In this document: positions 1 to 6,488 of the stretch, piece by piece
Position numbering within the stretch: the first letter of the stretch is position 1
How the letters are laid out: every line of letters begins with the position of its first letter
Source: Rickettsiales bacterium
Lineage (GTDB): Bacteria; Pseudomonadota; Alphaproteobacteria; Rickettsiales; UBA3002
DNA length: 6,794 nt
Direction of reading: 5' to 3'
NCBI GenBank assembly: GCA_027489915.1
Contig: JAIXZB010000196.1
Coordinates: forward strand, 1-6,794
Translations under genes and position numbers: made by a program
Notes under the pieces: model-generated
What the model saw: the letters and a program-made list of their open reading frames with translations, nothing else
What the model was told of the DNA's origin: nothing
Databases searched by the model: none

Positions 1-573
1 ATTGTGCCGATTGAAACACGTGATGGCGTGGTGAGTGCGGATGGGTGTATCCGTGCAACATCGACACCTCCGGATTTGGCGAAGCTTGACCCCGTGTTTG
101 ATGTGTATGGCACGATTACGGCAGGCACTTCGAGCCCACTCACCGATGGTGCGGCGGCGGTTATTGTGGCGAGTGAGTCTTATGCCAAGAAGCACAATTT
201 GCCGATGCTGGCGCGCATTAAAAGTGTGGCGGTGGTGGGGTTGGATCCTGCGGTGATGGGGCTTGGGCCAATTGCTGCAAGCCAGCTTGCGATGCAGCGT
301 GCGGGCATTACGCCTAAGGATATTTCTGTTGCAGAAATAAATGAGGCGTTTGCGGCGCAATCGATTCCGTGTGTGAGTGAGCTTGGGCTGGATAGCGCCG
401 TTGTGAATACTGAAGGTGGGGCGATTGCGCTTGGGCATCCACTCGGTGCATCGGGTGCGCGCATTACAGGAAAAGCGGCAACATTGCTGCACCGCGGCAA
501 AGGCAAATATGCACTTGCGAGTGCGTGTATTGGAGGTGGTATGGGCATTGCGACGGTGTTGGAGAAAATTTAA
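1..573 (+). CDS. Thiolase (acetyl-CoA C-acyltransferase), C-terminal half, 5' partial
   Basis: This gene enters the window already in frame; the visible 190 codons are about half of a usual thiolase of 390-400 residues. Thiolases cleave 3-ketoacyl-CoA with CoA, the last step of beta-oxidation, or run the reverse condensation. Family motifs are clear: SPLTDGAAA near the left end, NEAFAAQ, GGAIALGHPLGASGAR with the active-site His codon at 436-438, and CIGGGMG with the second catalytic Cys codon at 526-528. The nucleophilic Cys lies in the missing N-terminal half. NEAFA with GHPLGASGAR is closer to FadA/AtoB-type thiolases than to FadI, which has HEAFA. Position upstream of the FadN-like and FadE-like genes favours a fatty-acid 3-ketoacyl-CoA thiolase over a biosynthetic acetoacetyl-CoA thiolase, but the sequence alone does not settle chain length. 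The TAA stop overlaps the next ATG by one base (TAATG), which suggests translational coupling. Confidence 0.95.
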   Translation: MVPIETRDGVVSADGCIRATSTPPDLAKLDPVFDVYGTITAGTSSPLTDGAAAVIVASESYAKKHNLPMLARIKSVAVVGLDPAVMGLGPIAASQLAMQRAGITPKDISVAEINEAFAAQSIPCVSELGLDSAVVNTEGGAIALGHPLGASGARITGKAATLLHRGKGKYALASACIGGGMGIATVLEKI

Positions 574-854
574 TGAGTAAAAGGTTTCTCATTTGGTGGT
601 TGGAGGCATTTGGTTACGTGCCTAAACGCCGTGAGCTGATTGGGGTTGCTGTATTGCTTTGTGCGGTGAGTTTGTTTTTTTGGATGGTGACGCAGTCTTT
701 GGTTGCGGTTGCGATGATAGTTATTGTTCTGGCTGTTGTGACGTATGTTATCGTTGCTATGTATTCTCAGCCACTGGATGGTATTGAAGAAGATTTTATG
801 CAAGATAACAAAGAGCAAGAGCGCAAACGCATTGAGGCCATGTATGATAGTTAG
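573..854 (+). CDS. Small membrane protein with two predicted transmembrane helices (93 aa)
   Basis: The frame is open further upstream, but the start is placed at the ATG overlapping the thiolase stop, because GGAG at 561-564 sits 8 bases before it and the upstream extension would lie inside thiolase coding sequence. Residues about 22-40 and 43-64 are two long hydrophobic stretches joined by a very short turn (TQS), forming a helical hairpin. The basic patch PKRR before helix 1 and the charged tail (IEEDFMQDNKEQERKRIE) after helix 2 predict that both ends face the cytoplasm. I recognise no family and no catalytic motif. The one-base overlap upstream and the overlap with the next gene place it inside the beta-oxidation transcript. 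A role as a small membrane anchor or partner of the following exported protein is possible but only inferred from position. Confidence 0.8.
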   Translation: MSKRFLIWWLEAFGYVPKRRELIGVAVLLCAVSLFFWMVTQSLVAVAMIVIVLAVVTYVIVAMYSQPLDGIEEDFMQDNKEQERKRIEAMYDS

Positions 855-1230
855 GGCAAGTTGTTTGATGGTGCTTTTTATGTGCATTGGTAGCGCTGCG
901 TTTGCACAGCAAGTGCCTGATGTGTGGCTTGGGTGTAAAAAGAATGCAGATTGCTCGATGGTGCAATCGGTGTGCGGTGCGGGGATGCTTCCGGTGAATA
1001 TTGGAAGTAAGAAAAAGCTTCAGGAGCATGTTGCGCATATTGCTACGATGGTTAAATGCGCCAAGCCTAATAAACCAGTGCTATCGAAACCTGAGTGCAT
1101 GGATGCACAATGTGTGGTGAAGGTTCCTGCGGCGCCTGCGCCAAAAGCGCCTCCTGCTCGCGCTCCGAAAGAGTCTAATGAGAAGAATGGTCCAAAGATT
1201 ATTCGGTATGGTGCGGGAAGAGTAATTTAG
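844..1230 (+). CDS. Exported Cys-rich small protein (128 aa)
   Basis: The start at 844 is chosen over the upstream in-frame ATG at 745 for three reasons: GAGG at 834-837 lies 6 bases before it, the protein then begins with a good signal peptide, and it overlaps the previous stop by 11 bases, as in coupled genes. Residues 1-21 (MIVRASCLMVLFMCIGSAAFA) form a Sec signal peptide with AFA before the predicted cleavage site ahead of QQ. The mature part has six cysteines (31, 37, 44, 72, 85, 90), an even number compatible with three disulfides in the periplasm. The CKKNADC...C, then KCAKP...EC..AQC pattern resembles short bacterial proteins of unknown function with a C-x(3-5)-DC motif; this likeness is from memory. 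Residues 94-109 are an Ala/Pro/Lys-rich linker and the tail is basic. No lipobox is seen. Function unknown. Confidence 0.8.
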   Translation: MIVRASCLMVLFMCIGSAAFAQQVPDVWLGCKKNADCSMVQSVCGAGMLPVNIGSKKKLQEHVAHIATMVKCAKPNKPVLSKPECMDAQCVVKVPAAPAPKAPPARAPKESNEKNGPKIIRYGAGRVI

Positions 1231-1238
1231 GGCTTGAT

Positions 1239-1246
1239 AGAAGAGG
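1239..1246 (+). promoter_or_regulatory. Ribosome binding site deciding the start of the HAD/ECH gene
   Basis: AGAAGAGG precedes a cluster of possible starts: ATG at 1247, 1250 and 1256, and GTG at 1253. Spacing to 1247 and 1250 (0 and 3 bases) is too short, whereas 1256 lies 9 bases downstream, so 1256 is preferred. The choice changes the protein by only three residues. Confidence 0.6.
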
Positions 1247-1255
1247 ATGATGGTG

Positions 1256-3643
1256 ATGCAGATTCAGAAAATTGCGGTGCTTGGTTCGGGGGTGATGGGC
1301 TCTGGCATTGCGGCACTGTGTGCGAATGCGGGGCTTGATGTTATTTTGATGGATATTGTGCCGGAAGGTGCAAGTGAGAGAAATGCACTTGCGAAGGGTG
1401 CAATTGAAAAACAGCTTAAAGGTGGCGCGCCTGGATTTACGATTGCTGCGAATGCAAAGCGTGTGCGGCCAGCGAATTTTGAGGATGATTTGGCGCTGCT
1501 TGCGGAGTGTGACTGGATTATTGAAGCGGTACTTGAGCGCATTGATGTGAAGCACAAGGTGTATAAGCAAGTTGAGAGCGTGCGTAAGGATGGTTCGATT
1601 GTATCGAGTAATACTTCGACGTTGCCACTTCATGTGCTGACCGAAGGTATGGGTGCGCGATTTGAGGCGGATTTCTGCATTGCGCATTTTTTCAACCCGC
1701 CGCGCTTTATGCGGTTGCTTGAATTGTTGCCTTCGCCTTCGATGGACAAAGCGCGTTTTGCAGCGCTTTCTGATTTTACTGACCGTGTGCTTGGTAAGGC
1801 GAATGTGTTGTGTAAGGACACGCCCGGGTTTTTAGCCAACCGCATTGGCGTGTATTGGATGCTGGCAGGGTTAACGCAAGCGATTGATTTGGGTATAACG
1901 GTTGAAGAAGCCGATGCGGTGATGGGCAAGCCGCTTGGTATTCCGAAGACGGGTATGTTTGGGCTGTATGATTTGATTGGTATTGATTTGATGCCGCTGA
2001 TTGCGAAGGCGATGCTGGATACGTTGCCTGAGGGCGATGCGTTTCGCTCGCTTTATAAGCAGCCAGAGCTTGTGACGAAGATGATTGCGGATGGCTACAC
2101 GGGACGTAAAGGCAAGGGCGGATTTTACCGCATGGTGGTGGGTACGGATGGCAAGAAAACCAAAGAGGTCATTAACTTCAAAACAGGCGAATATGCGCCA
2201 GAGAAAAAAGCCAAGCTTGAGAGTGTGGATGCAGCAAAAGCAGGTTTGGCCGCGTTGTTTATGCACCCTGATATTGGTGGGAAATATGCAGCTTCGGTGA
2301 TGGGAAAAACCCTGCATTATGCTGCGAGTTTGATTCCTGAAATTTCGGACGATATGCAATCCATCGATGAAGCGATGGTGTATGGGTATAGCTGGAAATA
2401 TGGGCCGTTTGAGTTGATTGACCGCATGGCGGCTGGCGGCAAATCGGGCACAGAGAATTTTGCGTTTTTGTGTACGCAGCTTGGGCTTGATGTGCCTAAG
2501 ATTATTTCAGAGGCGATGGGCAAAAGCTTGTACCGCGAAGAGGCGGGTAGGCGCGAGGCGTTTGCGATTGGCGGGAAGTTTGCGCCTGTGCGGATGCCCG
2601 AGGGATCGCTCATGCTGGCGGATGTGAAGCGCGGGCAAAAGCCTGTCGCGAAAAACCCAAGTGCCCAATTATGGGATTTGGGGGATGGGATTGCATGCAT
2701 GGAGCTGACCAGCAAGCAAAACACGTTTGACCCTGAGAATTTGAAATTTGTGATGGAAACTACCGAGCGCGTGAAGCGCGATTTTCGTGGGTTGGTGATT
2801 GGCACGGACGCGGAGCATTTTTCGTTTGGGGCGAATATTGGATTTTTCTTGCTGGCGGCGAACAGTCATAGCTGGTGGGCGATATCGGATATGGTAACGC
2901 AAGGCCAGCAGGCGTTTATGGGACTGAAATATGCACCGTTTCCGGTGGTGTCGTCGCTTTCGGGTATGGCGCTTGGGGGTGGATGTGAATTGCAGCTGCA
3001 TGTGGATGCCGTGTTGGCACATGCGGAATCGTACCCCGGTTTGGTAGAGGCGGGGATTGGCGTGATTCCTGGCTGGGGTGGTTGTAAGGAATTGCTCTGG
3101 CGCCAAGCAGCGCGCGGTGCGGCTGCGGCCAAAGCGATTGCAAAAGGCGAGAAGCCTGCGACGTTGTCGGCCAGTGGTCCGATGCCTGCGATTTCAAAAG
3201 TGTTTGAATATATTTCGATGGCGAAGGTGGCAGGCAGTGCTGAGGATGCACGCGAGATGGGAATTTTGAATGAGAAGAGCCTGATTGTGATGAACCGTAG
3301 GCGTGTGCTTTCGGAGGCGAAAGCGCATTGTATTGCACTTGCGAAAGATTATGCTGCGCCGCAAAAAACAACACTGCGTCTGCCTGGAGAAACAGGGTTT
3401 GTGGCGCTGAAGCTGGCTATAGATAATTTTGCCGCCAGTGGCAAGGCACTGCCGCATGATGTGGTGGTGAGCGAGGCGCTGGCACGTGTGCTGACGGGAG
3501 GTGACACCGACATTACGCAGGAAGTGAGCGAGGAAGATATTTTGAAGCTGGAGCATGATATGTTCATGCAGCTTACGAAAACGGAAGGCACTCGCCTGCG
3601 TATTGCGCATATGCTGGAGACGAGTAAACCTCTTAGGAATTAA
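1256..3643 (+). CDS. fadN: 3-hydroxyacyl-CoA dehydrogenase / enoyl-CoA hydratase bifunctional enzyme, FadN-type
   Basis: The enzyme hydrates trans-2-enoyl-CoA and oxidises the resulting L-3-hydroxyacyl-CoA with NAD, the two middle steps of beta-oxidation, in the cytoplasm. The dehydrogenase half comes first: Rossmann motif GSGVMG at residues 10-15, S121 in the SSNTST motif, H144 in HFFNP, E156 in LLELL, and N195 in GFLANRIG. The 12-residue His-Glu spacing matches known HADs. A second 3HCDH C-like segment lies around residues 320-400. The hydratase half, from about residue 470, has FSFGANI (522-528) at the oxyanion site, and both catalytic glutamates: E578 in GGGCEL and E598 in LVEAGIG, 20 apart as in crotonase. 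The order HAD then ECH and the 795-residue length fit B. subtilis FadN, not E. coli FadB, where ECH comes first. Both active sites look intact. It lies 25 bases after the exported-protein gene with no visible promoter. Symbol assigned by architecture. Confidence 0.95.
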   Translation: MQIQKIAVLGSGVMGSGIAALCANAGLDVILMDIVPEGASERNALAKGAIEKQLKGGAPGFTIAANAKRVRPANFEDDLALLAECDWIIEAVLERIDVKHKVYKQVESVRKDGSIVSSNTSTLPLHVLTEGMGARFEADFCIAHFFNPPRFMRLLELLPSPSMDKARFAALSDFTDRVLGKANVLCKDTPGFLANRIGVYWMLAGLTQAIDLGITVEEADAVMGKPLGIPKTGMFGLYDLIGIDLMPLIAKAMLDTLPEGDAFRSLYKQPELVTKMIADGYTGRKGKGGFYRMVVGTDGKKTKEVINFKTGEYAPEKKAKLESVDAAKAGLAALFMHPDIGGKYAASVMGKTLHYAASLIPEISDDMQSIDEAMVYGYSWKYGPFELIDRMAAGGKSGTENFAFLCTQLGLDVPKIISEAMGKSLYREEAGRREAFAIGGKFAPVRMPEGSLMLADVKRGQKPVAKNPSAQLWDLGDGIACMELTSKQNTFDPENLKFVMETTERVKRDFRGLVIGTDAEHFSFGANIGFFLLAANSHSWWAISDMVTQGQQAFMGLKYAPFPVVSSLSGMALGGGCELQLHVDAVLAHAESYPGLVEAGIGVIPGWGGCKELLWRQAARGAAAAKAIAKGEKPATLSASGPMPAISKVFEYISMAKVAGSAEDAREMGILNEKSLIVMNRRRVLSEAKAHCIALAKDYAAPQKTTLRLPGETGFVALKLAIDNFAASGKALPHDVVVSEALARVLTGGDTDITQEVSEEDILKLEHDMFMQLTKTEGTRLRIAHMLETSKPLRN

Positions 3644-3659
3644 TGGAACGCACTGGATA

Positions 3660-3673
3660 GCCGCATAAGCGGC
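3660..3673 (+). other. Small perfect hairpin in the fadN-fadE gap
   Basis: GCCGC (3660-3664) and GCGGC (3669-3673) form a perfect 5-bp GC-rich stem around an ATAA loop in the 52-base spacer. No T-run follows, so it is not a typical intrinsic terminator. It lies just upstream of the ribosome binding site at 3684-3690. An effect on mRNA processing or stability is possible but speculative. Confidence 0.45.
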
Positions 3674-3683
3674 GATGACGATT

Positions 3684-3690
3684 AGGGAGA
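3684..3690 (+). promoter_or_regulatory. Ribosome binding site of the acyl-CoA dehydrogenase gene
   Basis: AGGGAGA lies 5 bases before ATG 3696 and fixes the start there. The upstream in-frame ATG at 3675 follows the hairpin directly, has no such motif, and would place this purine stretch inside the coding region. Confidence 0.7.
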
Positions 3691-3695
3691 ATACG

Positions 3696-5453
3696 ATGCC
3701 TACATATACTGCGCCGATTCGGGATTTTCAGTTTTTGATTGATGAGTTTTTGGAGCTTGAGCGTTTTGATGATGTGCCGGGCTTTGCTGCAGCGCGGGAG
3801 CTGATGAACCCGCTGCTTGAGGGAGCTGCGCAGTTGTGCGAGGAAGTGCTGCAACCGCTGAATGTGGTGGGAGATAGGCAAGGCTTAAAATACGATAAAG
3901 GAACGGTGAGCACACCTGAGGGGTTTAAGGAAGCGTACAAGGCTTACACGGAAGGTGGGTGGAGCACGCTTACATGGCCGAGCGAATTTGGTGGGCAGGA
4001 GCTGCCTGAGTTTTTGAATATGCCTATGCTGGAGATGGTGTGTTCGGCGAACCTTGCATTTGGTTTAACGCCGGGGCTGACGCACGGGGCGATTTCGGCG
4101 CTTTTGCAACATGGCTCGCAGGAGTTGAAAGAGCAGTATTTGCCGAAGCTGATTTCGGGCGAGTGGTCGGGTGTGATGTGCTTGACGGAACCTGTGGCGG
4201 GAACCGATTTGGGGTTACTGAAAACACGGGCAACGCCGCGCGATGATGGAAGTTATGCGATTGAGGGGAATAAGATTTTTATTTCTTCAGGCGAGCATGA
4301 CATGGCGGAGAATATTATTCATTTAGTGTTGGCGCGGTTGCCAGATGCTCCGAAGGGGGTGAAAGGGATTTCGCTGTTTGTGGTGCCGAAGGTGATGACG
4401 GATGGATCGCGCAATGCGTTTTCATGCGCGGGGATTGAGCATAAGATGGGGATTCATGCATCGCCTACCTGTGTGATGAATTATGATGGTGCGGTGGGGT
4501 GGCTGGTGGGTGAGAAGCACCGTGGTTTGAGTGCGATGTTCACGATGATGAATGCGGCGCGGTTATATGTTGGCGTGCAGGGGCTTGGGGTTGCTGAGGC
4601 GGCGTATCAGAATGCGCTCGTCTATGCGAAAGACCGTTTGCAGGGCCGCGCGCTGACGGGGGCGCAACAGCCAGAGAAGCCTGCTGATCCCATCACGGTG
4701 CATCCCGATGTGCGGCGTATGCTTTACAGCATGAAGGCGATGATTGAACCGGCGCGGGCGCTGGTGATGCAAGTGGCACTGGCGCTGGATGTGGCGCACC
4801 GCCACCCAGACTCAGCCAAGCGCAAAGAGGCAGATGATTTTGTGCAGCTTATGACGCCGATTCTGAAGGCGACGCTGACTGATATGGGATTCGATGTGGC
4901 ATCGACCGCGATGCAGTGTTTTGGCGGATACGGCTATATTGAAGAATATGGTGCGAGCCAATACCTGCGGGATGCGCGGATTGCGATGATTTATGAAGGC
5001 ACGAACGGGATTCAGGCGATGGATCTGGTGGGGCGCAAGCTGGCTACGGGAACGGGTGAGTATTTGCGCCGTTTCTTTGCGCCAGTGGAAGAATTTATTG
5101 CCGCGAATGAGGGTGATAAGGCGATGAAGGAGTTCATTGACCCACTCAAGAAGCATGTGAAAGTGCTGCAGCAGGCAACGCTGTGGATTGGCGCTATGGG
5201 TGCAGTGAACCCCAACCATGCGGGTGCGGGTGCGGTGGAATATCAGAAGTTATTTGCGCTGGTTGCATTTGCATTTATTTGGGCAAAACAGGCGAAAATT
5301 GCGCTTGCTAAACAGAATGCGGAGCCGGAATTTTATGGACCAAAACTGGCAACGGCGCGGTTTTTCTTTGCTAAGGTGCTACCGCAGACATTTTCGCTTC
5401 TGGCGAGCATTACGGCGGGGGCAGACCCTGTGATGGCGAAAGCTGAATTTTAA
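3696..5453 (+). CDS. fadE: Acyl-CoA dehydrogenase, large (about 590-aa) FadE/DmdC-like class
   Basis: This FAD enzyme oxidises acyl-CoA to trans-2-enoyl-CoA, the first step of beta-oxidation, passing electrons to electron-transfer flavoprotein. The start at 3696 gives MPTYTAPIRDFQFLIDEFL, the typical opening of this class. The helical N-terminal domain spans about residues 1-155. The middle beta domain begins with MCLTEPVAGTDLG (161-173), the flavin/substrate signature. The helical C-terminal catalytic domain contains MMNAARLYVGVQGLG, DRLQGR and FGGYGYIEEYG, and ends in IYEGTNGIQAMDLVGRKL with E434 as the predicted catalytic base. Residues after about 455 form the additional C-terminal domain that separates this class from 380-residue acyl-CoA dehydrogenases. 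At 585 residues it matches B. subtilis FadE and DmdC-type proteins. DmdC acts on methylmercaptopropionyl-CoA, so substrate range cannot be read from family alone, but the operon partners favour fatty acyl-CoA. It appears to be the last gene of the operon. Confidence 0.94.
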   Translation: MPTYTAPIRDFQFLIDEFLELERFDDVPGFAAARELMNPLLEGAAQLCEEVLQPLNVVGDRQGLKYDKGTVSTPEGFKEAYKAYTEGGWSTLTWPSEFGGQELPEFLNMPMLEMVCSANLAFGLTPGLTHGAISALLQHGSQELKEQYLPKLISGEWSGVMCLTEPVAGTDLGLLKTRATPRDDGSYAIEGNKIFISSGEHDMAENIIHLVLARLPDAPKGVKGISLFVVPKVMTDGSRNAFSCAGIEHKMGIHASPTCVMNYDGAVGWLVGEKHRGLSAMFTMMNAARLYVGVQGLGVAEAAYQNALVYAKDRLQGRALTGAQQPEKPADPITVHPDVRRMLYSMKAMIEPARALVMQVALALDVAHRHPDSAKRKEADDFVQLMTPILKATLTDMGFDVASTAMQCFGGYGYIEEYGASQYLRDARIAMIYEGTNGIQAMDLVGRKLATGTGEYLRRFFAPVEEFIAANEGDKAMKEFIDPLKKHVKVLQQATLWIGAMGAVNPNHAGAGAVEYQKLFALVAFAFIWAKQAKIALAKQNAEPEFYGPKLATARFFFAKVLPQTFSLLASITAGADPVMAKAEF

Positions 5454-5477
5454 GTAATATCAGTGCATTATTGTTGA

Positions 5478-5503
5478 ATGGCCGTTTTGTTTTCAACGGT
5501 CAT
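5478..5503 (+). other. Stem-loop downstream of fadE, overlapping the PhoB-like box
   Basis: ATGGCCGTT (5478-5486) can pair with AACGGTCAT (5495-5503) in a 9-bp stem containing one G-T wobble, with an 8-base TTGTTTTC loop. It begins 25 bases after the fadE stop, a suitable place for an operon-end hairpin. It lacks an immediate T-run, so Rho-independent termination is doubtful. Its 3' arm contains the first half of the PhoB-like box. Confidence 0.4.
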
Positions 5504-5530
5504 GAAACTGTCATATTTTCGGCGTATAAG
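5497..5530 (+). promoter_or_regulatory. Predicted PhoB-dependent promoter (Pho box plus -10)
   Basis: CGGTCATGAAACTGTCAT at 5497-5514 matches the E. coli Pho box consensus (two CTGTCAT repeats separated by four A/T-rich bases) at 16 of 18 positions; the differences are at positions 2 and 8. A -10-like TATAAG (5 of 6 to TATAAT) follows at 5525-5530 after 10 bases, the same spacing I recall for E. coli phoA, where PhoB replaces a -35 contact. Transcription would start near 5536-5538, leaving a leader of about 20 bases before the ATG at 5557. Whether this organism has PhoB is not visible here. Confidence 0.55.
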
Positions 5531-5556
5531 ATTAAAGGTATGCATGGAGCATGATT

Positions 5557-6426
5557 ATGTTTGGTAATTTTCGATTTCAAATTCCTGGTTTTGGTAATGT
5601 GAGCTTTGATGACCGCCGTGGTATTGGATTTCGTGGCCATGGGGTGAGTGGCAATTTCCCTGTACGTGGCTTGTTTGGTGGGCATGGTGGTGGCTGGGGC
5701 CGTGACTATGGAGTGGGTGGCGGTGAGTTGGTTGGCCCATATCCTAATGAAGCTATGGCGCGCGCATACGGACGTGCAGAGGGAGCGATGCCTTATCGTC
5801 AGCGTTTAAGAGAACAGTATTATGGTGAAGGTGTGGTGCGTGAGGGATATGCGCCAGTGCCTCGTGGGCATGGGTATTTGCCGCCAGCGCCGCGTGAATA
5901 TGCTGAGCGTTATGATCCGCGTGCGCAGCAATGGGAGCGGGCACCACAACAGCCGCCGCATGCGCAGGGTGCACCTATGGATATTCGCCCGCCTGCACAG
6001 CAACATCCGCGGTCACTTGCGCCGCAACAGCAGACGCAACCTGCGAGAGAGCCAACAGCGGCGGAGCTTGCGGCATTGCAGAAAGAATTGTGTAAATTGC
6101 CCAAAGCTCTGGTGCATGTGATGCAGATGCAGCTTGAGGGTGCAGGGTTTGGTGCGCTCAGCGATGCACAGAAATATTCGAAAGTGGACGGGGTTGCAGG
6201 GCCGCTTACGGCGCGTGGGTTTTTTGATTATGCGCAATCGCGCGGGCTAAACCCTAACGATGTGCAGGCAAGTTTGCGTCAGTTGCGGGCAGAATCGGCG
6301 CAGCAAAGCGGGGTTCGTGGTGGGCAGCCTGTTGAGCGTTCGGAGGCTGCGCAGCCTAACATGTTTGCACGCAATGGTGACGCTGCAATACGTTTGATGG
6401 AAATGCGTGATAATAATAGCCGCTAG
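5557..6426 (+). CDS. Gly- and Pro/Gln-rich protein with C-terminal peptidoglycan-binding-like segment (289 aa)
   Basis: ATG 5557 is preferred to the in-frame ATG 5551 because GGAG (5546-5549) is 7 bases before 5557 but only 1 base before 5551. There are three zones. Residues 1-60 are rich in Gly, Phe, Arg and His (FRGHG, FGGHGGGWGRDYG). Residues about 60-165 are rich in Pro, Gln, Arg and Tyr and probably disordered. Residues about 166-245 look folded, with MQMQLEGAGFGAL and then VDGVAGPLT (210-218) followed by FFDYAQSRGL. That series resembles the PG_binding_1 pattern of Q..L...G..., DGv.G..T and FQ...GL, but is divergent and includes a longer insert. No signal peptide or transmembrane helix is visible, which is odd for a cell-wall binder. 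There is a single Cys, in ELCKLP. It probably has its own promoter, the PhoB-like one just upstream. I do not recognise a named family. Confidence 0.8.
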   Translation: MFGNFRFQIPGFGNVSFDDRRGIGFRGHGVSGNFPVRGLFGGHGGGWGRDYGVGGGELVGPYPNEAMARAYGRAEGAMPYRQRLREQYYGEGVVREGYAPVPRGHGYLPPAPREYAERYDPRAQQWERAPQQPPHAQGAPMDIRPPAQQHPRSLAPQQQTQPAREPTAAELAALQKELCKLPKALVHVMQMQLEGAGFGALSDAQKYSKVDGVAGPLTARGFFDYAQSRGLNPNDVQASLRQLRAESAQQSGVRGGQPVERSEAAQPNMFARNGDAAIRLMEMRDNNSR

Positions 6427-6446
6427 CGCTATTTGCCTTGTTGGGT

Positions 6447-6462
6447 AGGGGTATCCCTTTTT
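6447..6462 (+). terminator. Possible weak intrinsic terminator
   Basis: AGGG (6447-6450) and CCCT (6455-6458) form a 4-bp stem around a GTAT loop, running directly into TTTTT (6458-6462), 20 bases after the preceding stop. The stem is very short. A second inverted repeat, AATAGC (6415-6420) with GCTATT (6428-6433), overlaps the stop codon and could assist. Confidence 0.3.
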
Positions 6463-6488
6463 GTATCTGCAATAATTATTACTGAAAC

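Noticed and set aside
525..572. In-frame upstream extension of the small membrane-protein gene
   Set aside because: These codons lie inside the thiolase C-terminus. The ATG at 573 has a good ribosome binding site and a TAATG overlap typical of coupled genes.
745..843. In-frame upstream extension of the exported-protein gene
   Set aside because: It would bury the signal peptide 33 residues inside the protein and overlap the membrane-protein gene by about 110 bases. The start at 844 has a well-placed GAGG.
1199..1687. 162-codon minus-strand open frame
   Set aside because: It lies opposite the start of the HAD/ECH gene, whose motifs are unmistakable. The translation is rich in Arg, His and Asn with no domain pattern, as expected for an antisense shadow.
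1871..2359. 162-codon minus-strand open frame
   Set aside because: It is entirely antisense to the HAD/ECH coding region, with no recognisable motif. Long antisense frames arise easily from the biased codon use here.
2916..3374. 152-codon minus-strand open frame
   Set aside because: It is opposite the hydratase domain containing both catalytic glutamates. The translation is low-complexity Ser/Pro/His with no family signal.
1..5453. Excess of G over C on the coding strand
   Set aside because: It is noticeable (for example 21 G to 11 C in 1981-2040) but probably ordinary leading-strand skew plus GTG/GCG-rich codon use; no boundary in it suggests transfer.
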